Source: VGMA01 sp964655475 (GTDB lineage Bacteria > Chlamydiota > Chlamydiia > Chlamydiales > VGMA01). Taken from it: DNA of 48,119 nucleotides. Positions 1 through 6,268 of the stretch are shown one piece after another; position 1 is the first letter of the stretch, and each line of letters opens with the position of its first letter. The stretch is taken from contig CAZZMO010000010.1 in NCBI GenBank assembly GCA_964655475.1, positions 1 to 48,119 on the forward strand, written 5' to 3'. A program made the position numbers and the translations under genes. The notes below the pieces were generated by a model. The model made no database searches. It worked only from the letters and a program-made list of their open reading frames with translations, and had not been told where the DNA came from.

Positions 1-14
1 AAAAGGATAATAAT

Positions 15-1733
15 ATGTTCTCAGATATTAAAGGTGGTTTGAGTTATGCATGGAATGCCACTGGTGATTTCGTAATTAGCACGCTGGGTATAGATGAAGC
101 TTCTCAAATCAAAGCAATGAACAGAACCGCAGTTACAGAGCACTTACAAAAATTGTCAGTAAGTCAAGGGGGAGCTGGGGCAGCGTATGAGTGGATCATC
201 AAGAATGCCGATATGTCTCTCGCTGAGCATCGCAATGGCATCTTACAATTTTTCTATAGCAGTGATGAACTCCAGGCAGCTGCTGAAGGTGGAGCAAAGC
301 ATCCAACTTCAATTGAATTTGGAAATATGCTCCTTGATCTCATGTTCCCTGCAAATGGAATTGCAGCAAATCATGACCGGCTAGCTGGATTATTAGCGAT
401 GCTTGTTCGGAATGGCGCCTACGATTTAGTCCACGATGGAGAAGAGCACCTGAAAAATGAAGATTTCACTGGAAATATCAGAAATGCTCAGGCTCATTTT
501 CAGGCCATGTCTACAGAAAGAACTCAAAACAATGTAGCTTCATTCGCTCCTCATTTAGCGAAAATTCGAGGAATCCCTTCTGTCGCAAGCACATCGATTA
601 AAATTACTACAGCTGCAGCAGCAAGCTCTGCTTTAAACCCTCAAATGCCTAGACCAGTAAAGACATCTGTAAAGCAACAAGAAGTTGAAAGATCTGTGGA
701 TTCAAGAGAGGAAGAAGAGGCCGCCTTAGAACGTCTGCAGGCGGAAATGATGACCTCACCAAGCCCAGTATCTGCTATGAAGGCTCCAGAACATAGAGAT
801 TCTACTGTGCCTAGCCCAGTATTGAAACAAAAGTCAAATCCGCTTGCGATTTTGTATCCACAAGGGAATTCTTATGCTTCTGCAGCGGCTGGAAGGGAAG
901 ATCGTGGATCGCCAACAAAAGAGATGAATGATGCAGAGATGCTGAACGCAGCTCTGGCGCTGAGCTTAGATGTCTCAGAAGAGGAATACGAAGATCAACA
1001 GATGGCTGGGAGGCTCCAAGCAGCAGAGATCATAGTTGGAATAGCTGAGATGGTGGATATCGAAGGGGATCGACAAATCGCTGAGATGAACCAAGTAGGA
1101 GAGGTCCTAGTTAAAGCTGTTGAGATCACAGAAGCTCTTGGCCTTCCTGCTGCCAAAGCAGTTGAAAATGAAGAGATTCCTGAAGGAAAGCTTCTTGAGG
1201 ACGATATGTCTGATAAGAAAGAGCTTGATACAGCGCCAAAGACATATCTTCAGTACGTGTTTGGTAACTTCCTTGGAACGCCAACGACAGGTTGGAGAGA
1301 AGTGGGAAGAGTTGTTGCGATGATCGCTCTCACGATCTTCACTGCGACGATTGCTGGCTGGGTTGCTTTAGTTTGCCTTGCGATCGATGCTTACAAGCAA
1401 AGACAGATCGACTCATTGAACAAAAAAGATGATAAGTTCTTCGATGGTGATGATGAGGGAGTTTTGATCCCAAATGGCAAGACTATTGAAGGAGATCTGC
1501 CAGTAGGGACAGGAATGGACTTTTCTGATGAGATGATGGCGCGTGCCCGTTTTCATCAAGAGATGGTCATGGCCGAGGCTCACTATAACCACGAACTGTC
1601 TCCTCCAAGCTATGATGCAGTTATGGCAGAGGCTCAAGTTTTCCAAGACGAGGAAGAATGGGTTAGAGTTCTAAGTAGACAGGGTCGATCACTTAGCGAA
1701 GAGAATGAATTTAAGAGCTCAAAAGACTATTAA
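15..1733 (+). CDS. Unknown 572-aa protein with a UIM-like motif and one membrane segment
   Basis: I do not recognise the family. The start is the ATG with AGGA 8-11 bases upstream. The N-terminal ~190 residues look folded and helical. Residues ~190-300 are Ser/Pro/Ala-rich and low in complexity, ending in SYASAAAGR (residues 286-294). Residues 306-324 (DAEMLNAALALSLDVSEEE) fit the ubiquitin-interacting-motif pattern: acidic patch, Leu, two residues, Ala313, three residues, Ser317, acidic tail. A single hydrophobic stretch at about residues 433-456 is followed by Lys/Arg and an acidic tail of ~115 residues. There is no signal peptide. A strong terminator follows, so it may be the last gene of its unit; its upstream context is outside the window. 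A type III secreted, host-directed protein is a reasonable inference but unproven. Confidence 0.8.
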   Translation: MFSDIKGGLSYAWNATGDFVISTLGIDEASQIKAMNRTAVTEHLQKLSVSQGGAGAAYEWIIKNADMSLAEHRNGILQFFYSSDELQAAAEGGAKHPTSIEFGNMLLDLMFPANGIAANHDRLAGLLAMLVRNGAYDLVHDGEEHLKNEDFTGNIRNAQAHFQAMSTERTQNNVASFAPHLAKIRGIPSVASTSIKITTAAAASSALNPQMPRPVKTSVKQQEVERSVDSREEEEAALERLQAEMMTSPSPVSAMKAPEHRDSTVPSPVLKQKSNPLAILYPQGNSYASAAAGREDRGSPTKEMNDAEMLNAALALSLDVSEEEYEDQQMAGRLQAAEIIVGIAEMVDIEGDRQIAEMNQVGEVLVKAVEITEALGLPAAKAVENEEIPEGKLLEDDMSDKKELDTAPKTYLQYVFGNFLGTPTTGWREVGRVVAMIALTIFTATIAGWVALVCLAIDAYKQRQIDSLNKKDDKFFDGDDEGVLIPNGKTIEGDLPVGTGMDFSDEMMARARFHQEMVMAEAHYNHELSPPSYDAVMAEAQVFQDEEEWVRVLSRQGRSLSEENEFKSSKDY

Positions 1734-1768
1734 GAGCCTGAAAGGCGTTTACTTCGAGTAGTAGACGA

Positions 1769-1804
1769 GGTCACTGGGGAATTCTTCAGTGACCTTTTTG
1801 TTTT
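1769..1804 (+). terminator. Rho-independent terminator after the UIM-like gene
   Basis: A perfect 8-bp stem (GGTCACTG / CAGTGACC) with a 10-base loop is followed by TTTTTGTTTT. It lies 36 bases after the stop codon of the 572-aa gene. Confidence 0.9.
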
Positions 1805-1810
1805 GGTATA

Positions 1811-1948
1811 GAGACTGTCTGCGATTTTTGGTTTCGTCGATTTTGAGAGTTATTTTGGCCCATTTTCGATTCAAATTCGGGGCAATATCGACATAGTATA
1901 TTGCCCCCCGAATTTGAATTGACAGAAACAAAATTCGCAGACAGTCTC
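1811..1948. repeat. 138-bp palindromic (MITE-like) element
   Basis: The terminal inverted repeats are 20 bp with one mismatch, at 1811-1830 (GAGACTGTCTGCGA...) and 1929-1948. A second nested inverted repeat lies at 1869-1888 and 1898-1919, differing by two extra C. The whole element can fold into one long hairpin with a 9-base loop. The left arm carries about 24 extra bases (about 1845-1868) with no partner in the right arm, so the element is slightly decayed. There is no ORF inside. Size and structure fit a miniature inverted-repeat element, but I see no second copy in this window and no clear target-site duplication. Confidence 0.7.
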
Positions 1949-1973
1949 AAAGTTTGAAAAAATATTTGAATTA

Positions 1974-2523
1974 GTGTATAATATTTTGACAAATCAATTG
2001 GTTAATTACATGTATTTTGGATTTATATTACATTGTCTTGTGGGCGATGGTGGCGGGCTCTATCGGGAGTTCTCCAATGTCTGCCGGGAGAAGGGTAAGA
2101 TCGCGGCGTATGACCATGTGATCGAGAGGGTCGATGAGATGGGGCTTGAAGCTTTGGAGAGCTTCTTAGAAGAGCTGAATGAGGGAGAGCTTGCTAGGAG
2201 TGGGGTAAATTCCATTGGCCTTGGGAAGAGGGTGCTATCTCGTCTCATAGAAGCTGAGGAAGAGGGCTCTTTAGTAAAGCTTCTTCGGTGTCTCCACGAG
2301 GGGGGGCTTTTTTCGAGGGGAAGATGCAAAGGATTATGGAGAGTGTATACAGGATGTAGCTAGGGCTGCATTTTGTTGGAATGTCGCTGTGGCGGGTACA
2401 AAGCCGACAGAGAATCACAACGCACACCGCTCTCAGCTTGAAGAGCTGAGAGGTATCCATAGGCATGTAATGGACCGTGGTGACAGTGGGCTCCGAAAAC
2501 GTTGCCCAGAAAATCAAGGATAA
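1974..2523 (+). pseudogene. Frameshifted small gene, possibly phase-variable, with a SAM-domain-like segment
   Basis: The first frame runs from 1974 (or ATG 2010, or GTG 2040) to a stop at 2363. A second frame, open from 2308, continues to TAA 2521-2523, immediately before the methyltransferase start. The two frames join exactly if one G is removed from the G7 run at 2300-2306, giving a protein of about 182 aa. Both halves look coding: the first contains SGVNSIGLGKRVLSRLIEA, which has the spacing of the second half of a SAM (sterile alpha motif) domain, and the second has no stops over 72 codons. The AT-rich first ~20 codons may not be coding. Either the gene is dead or the poly-G run switches it; the sequence cannot decide. 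Confidence 0.5.
2300..2313 (+). other. G7-C-T6 homopolymer tract at a frame junction
   Basis: Seven G (2300-2306), one C and six T (2308-2313) sit exactly where the reading frame of the preceding gene breaks. Loss of one G restores one continuous frame to 2523. Poly-G tracts are known slippage sites in chlamydial genes such as some pmp genes. Confidence 0.6.
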
Positions 2524-3273
2524 ATGATGGATCGATCTGGTCTCTTACAAGATTTATTCGACTACTGGACCTCTCACATTGATGAGAAAGAGACCCATTT
2601 TTATGAATCGTTTGCAAGAAGGGCTCAAGGGCCCATTTTAGAGCTTGCATCTGGTGCAGGAAGGCTCCTTTTATCCTTAAAAAAACAGGGGCTCGATGTT
2701 GAGGGTGTCGAATCGTCTCGAAATCTTCGCGAAGAGTGTGCCAAGCATGCCCGCGTCATGGGACTCGAGCGTCCCATCATGCATGATCAAAAGATGGAAG
2801 AACTCTCCCTTAAGAAACCCTACGCGTTGATCTATGTGGCACTCGGCTCTTTTCAGCTCATTTCAAATCGAGCCGATGCAGAACTCAGCTTAGAAAAAAT
2901 GTATAGGTCCCTCGGTGATGGGGGGAAAGTTCTCATCTCGTTATTTTATCCTTGGTCTCTTTCAGAGTCGAGTGATTGGAGAGTGGTGAGTGATCGGAAA
3001 GAGGTGAGTAAAGGTCTTCGCTTCATCAGAAGAGAAAAAAATTATCACGATCCTGTAGAGCAGTGCATTCAAGGAAGAGTCAGAAGTGAAGTGTGGCAAG
3101 GGACGCACCTCCTTAAATGGCAAGAAAGAGAGCTCTCGCTCCGCTGGTATTCCCACTATGAATTCCGGGCCCTTTTAGAAAAAGTGGGCTTTCAGAATGT
3201 TGTCATCCACCGCGGCTATGAATCAGATAAGCCAAAAGGGCGCAACTTCATGATCTTCGAAGCCACCAAGTAA
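2524..3273 (+). CDS. Class I SAM-dependent methyltransferase
   Basis: This gene encodes a 249-aa Rossmann-fold methyltransferase. Motif I is ILELASGAGRLLLSL at about residues 38-52, followed at the end of strand 2 by VEGVESS with the acidic residue that binds the ribose. A later Gly-Asp-Gly segment (LGDGGKVLISLF) matches motif III. The substrate is unknown; the family (Methyltransf_11/25 type) includes small-molecule and protein enzymes. Two ATG codons stand side by side; the second (2527) is better spaced from AAGGA at 2516-2520. The start abuts the stop of the restored frame of the preceding broken gene, so the two probably formed one transcription unit. Confidence 0.85.
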   Translation: MMDRSGLLQDLFDYWTSHIDEKETHFYESFARRAQGPILELASGAGRLLLSLKKQGLDVEGVESSRNLREECAKHARVMGLERPIMHDQKMEELSLKKPYALIYVALGSFQLISNRADAELSLEKMYRSLGDGGKVLISLFYPWSLSESSDWRVVSDRKEVSKGLRFIRREKNYHDPVEQCIQGRVRSEVWQGTHLLKWQERELSLRWYSHYEFRALLEKVGFQNVVIHRGYESDKPKGRNFMIFEATK

Positions 3274-3311
3274 CCTCACTTTCGTATACACAGGAAAATG
3301 CCGCTCAGTTA

Positions 3312-3332
3312 TCCTATGATCTGAATATAGGA
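3312..3332 (+). promoter_or_regulatory. Small inverted repeat overlapping the ribosome-binding site of the ParA-like gene
   Basis: TCCTAT (3312-3317) and ATAGGA (3327-3332) form a 6-bp stem that includes the Shine-Dalgarno AGGAG just ahead of ATG 3341. It could limit translation initiation of the ParA-like gene. The stem is short and may be chance. Confidence 0.3.
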
Positions 3333-3340
3333 GAGCGAAT

Positions 3341-4117
3341 ATGGACACGGTAACGGTTTGTAGTTTTAAAGGTGGAACGGCAAAGACATCGACAGTATTG
3401 CACTTGGGAGTTTACTTAGCAAAATTCTTTCAGAAAAAAGTCCTCTTAATCGACTTCGATGCGCAGGCAAACTTGAGCACAGGACTCGGGTTTAGCTCTG
3501 ATCAATTCATGACGATGGTTCCTGTTTTGCAAGGGGAGAAATCGATCCTTGAAGTGATTCAAAAAACAGCAGTTCCAGGTCTCGATATCGTCACAGCGAA
3601 CGTCTACTTAGATGGTGTAGAAGCAACAGGGCCTGTAGTGAACGATCTGTATGGGCATGAAAGGCTCAGAAAAGCGCTTCTCCACGTCGATTATGATTAT
3701 GTGTTCATCGACACGCCGCCAAGTTTAGGCTGGCTCACGCAGAGCGCGTTTTTTGCATCGAGATACTCCCTCATTTGTTCGATTCCAGAGCCATACAGTA
3801 TTTTAGCTCTCAATCGCCTCCGCGAATACCATGCACAGATTCAAGAGAACCATGCAATGGACATCATCGGTGTGGTCCTTTCGTTCTGGGATGACCGCGG
3901 TGCAACAAACGCAGCATTTGTTGAAGCGATTGAAATGGCATTTCCTGGAAAGCTTTTTGAGTCGAAGATTAGACGAGATATTTCCGTATCGAGAGCAATC
4001 TTGAAAGGAAAGCCTGTGATCGATGCCTATCCACAAGCGAGAGCTTCAGAAGATTACAAAAAGCTCGCAGAAGAGTTTCATACCCGTGTGGAATCGAAGG
4101 TACTAGCCCATGTCTGA
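3341..4117 (+). CDS. ParA/Soj-family ATPase, chlamydial pGP5-D (CT582) type
   Basis: This 258-aa ParA/MinD-family ATPase has a deviant Walker A, KGGTAKTST at residues 10-18 with the signature Lys10 and Lys15. It has Walker A' VLLIDFDAQANLS and Walker B YVFIDTPPS. The C-terminal half carries the blocks VVLSFWDDRGATN and KIRRDISVSRAILK, which I recognise as hallmarks of chlamydial plasmid protein pGP5-D and its chromosomal relative CT582. A good Shine-Dalgarno (AGGAG) lies 7 bases upstream. It overlaps the next gene by 8 bases, and that gene is the pGP6-D relative, so the plasmid-type pair is conserved. The role is probably partitioning or transcriptional control; pGP5 is reported to influence plasmid-dependent gene expression. 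No ParB is visible beside it. Confidence 0.93.
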   Translation: MDTVTVCSFKGGTAKTSTVLHLGVYLAKFFQKKVLLIDFDAQANLSTGLGFSSDQFMTMVPVLQGEKSILEVIQKTAVPGLDIVTANVYLDGVEATGPVVNDLYGHERLRKALLHVDYDYVFIDTPPSLGWLTQSAFFASRYSLICSIPEPYSILALNRLREYHAQIQENHAMDIIGVVLSFWDDRGATNAAFVEAIEMAFPGKLFESKIRRDISVSRAILKGKPVIDAYPQARASEDYKKLAEEFHTRVESKVLAHV

Positions 4118-4823
4118 TGCAAAGGAGATGGCGAGACAGTTTCTAGAAAAGAGGGGACAGGCGGCTGTTCGAGGAGATGTGCAACCCATCAACAGTTTCC
4201 GCTCCCTTTTTGCTGTGAAGGAACTCACAGTGGCAGAAAAAAAAGAACTCGCATCACTTTTACATCCGAATGAACATTTTGAAAGAGATCTTGCGCAGCT
4301 CACGCAGATTACTGCGGAGTTGAAATCGATCCAAAAGCAAGCCGTAGTGCTGATTGGAGAGAGGATCTCAAGAGCGCGCGAGATCTTAAAATCATATGGA
4401 GATCAAAGAGCCTTTACCGCTTGGATGGATGCGACGTTTCAGAGTCGTAAAACTGCCTACAACGCTCTTGCATTCTACGATCTCTACCACTCCTTATCGA
4501 ATGATCTTCTTCGGGATCAACTCAAACGGATGCCGATGAAGGCGAGCTATATTTTAGCCTCTCGCCCAGCGCCCCAGCAGTTGAAAGAAGAGCTCATCGA
4601 ACAGTATGAAGGGGAAAAGCAGATTGAAATGATCGAGCTCATCCAGCAGAAGATCCCCACTCGTGATCAAGATCAGAGAGGACGAGGGGACATCAAAATG
4701 AGATGTCTCAAAGAGATCGAAGGGAAGCTTTCTTTTCTAGAAGAGCATAAAGAGGATCTCTCCTCTTCAGACTCTTCTAAAATCAAACGTTTGATCCAAA
4801 GGCTCTCGGCTCTTTTGACGTGA
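4110..4823 (+). CDS. pGP6-D (CT583)-family protein
   Basis: This 237-aa protein is specific to chlamydiae. The block LKSIQKQAVVLIGERISRAR followed by ILKSYGD, then FTAWMDATFQSRKTAYNALA and MPMKASYILASR, corresponds to the conserved core of plasmid protein pGP6-D and chromosomal CT583. This agrees with the start overlapping the end of the pGP5-like gene. The function of pGP6-D is unknown; a helical DNA-binding or ParB-like partner role has been suggested by context only. The last 57 bases overlap the convergent gene on the other strand. There is no signal peptide or membrane segment. Confidence 0.9.
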   Translation: MSDAKEMARQFLEKRGQAAVRGDVQPINSFRSLFAVKELTVAEKKELASLLHPNEHFERDLAQLTQITAELKSIQKQAVVLIGERISRAREILKSYGDQRAFTAWMDATFQSRKTAYNALAFYDLYHSLSNDLLRDQLKRMPMKASYILASRPAPQQLKEELIEQYEGEKQIEMIELIQQKIPTRDQDQRGRGDIKMRCLKEIEGKLSFLEEHKEDLSSSDSSKIKRLIQRLSALLT

Positions 4824-5375
4824 CCCTTCGACGGGAGTTTCAAAAGCAAAGAGAGCGCAAGAAGCGCTATCAATCATTGCATGGAGCGCCGCTCCTTTCA
4901 ATCCATCTACTTTCATGACAAAAGAAGTGACCTTGTCGAGATAATAGAGGAGTGTCGGGAGTAGTTCTTTCTGCTCCAAGATATTACACTCACTTGAAAG
5001 AAGAGCTACCTCTGTTTCAATGTAAGGGATTTCTGAATAGGCTTGTTGCAAACTATAGATCGAGTTTTGAAGATCTTTGAATGGAGCAAAATCGCTTAAA
5101 AGGGCCACTAACTGAGTCAGTGGAGCTTCCATATCATTGATGAACTCTTGTAGATGGACCAGACCCTGGAGCTTCTCATCAAAAAGAAAGTTCCATTTTG
5201 GGTTGATCGCCGCAATCCAGTGAGTCGGGTGGGTGATGTTTTCGTCACCAGCTACTTGAATACTCGTTAACCACTTGAGGAGTGCACTGACGTTTCTGAG
5301 CTGTAAGTTGATCGGAATCAACGTTAGAGCTACCTCATCTAACAACTCCTTATGGGGAATAATAGGTTCTATCAT
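4767..5375 (-). CDS. Hypothetical helical protein, 202 aa, converging on pGP6
   Basis: I do not recognise the family. The start is well supported: AGGAGG lies about 8 bases upstream of ATG 5375. The protein is Leu-rich and almost all helical, with long stretches such as LQNSIYSLQQAY and LLPTLLYYLDKVTSF. It has no signal peptide or clear membrane segment. Its C-terminal ~19 codons overlap the 3' end of the pGP6-like gene on the opposite strand, and the final basic residues could be an extension after loss of an earlier stop. In C. trachomatis the gene after CT583 is CT584, but I see no convincing resemblance to it here. Confidence 0.75.
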   Translation of the reverse strand: MIEPIIPHKELLDEVALTLIPINLQLRNVSALLKWLTSIQVAGDENITHPTHWIAAINPKWNFLFDEKLQGLVHLQEFINDMEAPLTQLVALLSDFAPFKDLQNSIYSLQQAYSEIPYIETEVALLSSECNILEQKELLPTLLYYLDKVTSFVMKVDGLKGAALHAMIDSASCALFAFETPVEGSRQKSREPLDQTFDFRRV

Positions 5376-5514
5376 GGGGCGCCCTCCTAGCCTGAGATTA
5401 AGCAGAAAGTCAGTTTAAATACCATCTTTCATGAAAATAAATGTCAATCAATTCGTTATCAGTAATTTAAATTATGATGTAGAAAAAATCTAAACATCAC
5501 TTTATTCTGGTACT

Positions 5515-6267
5515 ATGATGAAAAATCTCAAAACCGCTCTTTTATATCTTTTTATCTTTATTCTCCTAGGATGTGGTAGTAGCCATCCTAAGATCTACCG
5601 GATCGGATTAGACCCATCTTGGTTCCCTCTCGACACAGCAAACAAGGAGGCAAATCTCTTTGCTTTCATGACAGAGCTCATGAAAGAGGTGACTCTTCGT
5701 AAGAAGATCCAACTCGAGCGGGTATCGATGAACTGGGATAACCTCGTCGATGGACTGAAGCAAGACCGCTACGATGCGATTTTGACCTCGATGAAGCCTA
5801 CCTTGATGAATGAAAAAGAGTATGATTTCTCTCCTCTCATTATGAAGACAGGACCTGTCCTCATCGTCCCGATCAATAGCCCTATCGATTCTCTTCAAGA
5901 TATGAAGAATCAAGTTCTCCTCATCTCGAAAGGCTCCTGGCTCCTTGACTATATGGGGAAATACCCAGAGGTAGAGCTCCAGTTTTATAGCTATGTCAAT
6001 GAAGCCTTAGAGGATCTTCTTAAAGAAAAAGCTTTCGGGACACTCGTGCCACTTATACCAGCTACCAGCTGCATCAATGATCTATACTCAACAGAGCTCA
6101 AGATCGTCGGATCACCCCTACTCGATGAGGGGATTCGATTGGTAAGTCCGCATCAAAAGAATGGTCATCTCATGAAGATCTTTGAAGAAGCTCTAGAGGA
6201 GATGAAAGATGATGGGACATTCGAAAAGCTTCTCGAGAAGTGGTCTCTTCCCAAAGAAGCTTTATAA
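5515..6267 (+). CDS. Amino-acid-type solute-binding lipoprotein (SBP_bac_3)
   Basis: This 250-aa extracytoplasmic binding protein starts with a lipoprotein signal peptide: two basic residues, a hydrophobic run, and the lipobox LLGC with the lipid-modified Cys at about residue 20. The mature part has the family-3 layout: RIGLDPSWFPLD at the start, the middle block RYDAILTSMKPT with the later phrase EYDFSPLIMKTGPVLI, then a C-terminal helix ending DGTFEKLLEKW. It resembles the ArtJ/GlnH type that binds basic or polar amino acids in chlamydiae. No permease or ATPase gene is adjacent. ATG 5515 and ATG 5518 are both possible; neither has a strong ribosome-binding site. Confidence 0.85.
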   Translation: MMKNLKTALLYLFIFILLGCGSSHPKIYRIGLDPSWFPLDTANKEANLFAFMTELMKEVTLRKKIQLERVSMNWDNLVDGLKQDRYDAILTSMKPTLMNEKEYDFSPLIMKTGPVLIVPINSPIDSLQDMKNQVLLISKGSWLLDYMGKYPEVELQFYSYVNEALEDLLKEKAFGTLVPLIPATSCINDLYSTELKIVGSPLLDEGIRLVSPHQKNGHLMKIFEEALEEMKDDGTFEKLLEKWSLPKEAL

Positions 6268-6268
6268 T

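Noticed and set aside
2430..2452. CTCTCAGCT / AGCTGAGAG hairpin as a terminator
   Set aside because: No T-run follows and it lies inside the restored reading frame ahead of the methyltransferase.
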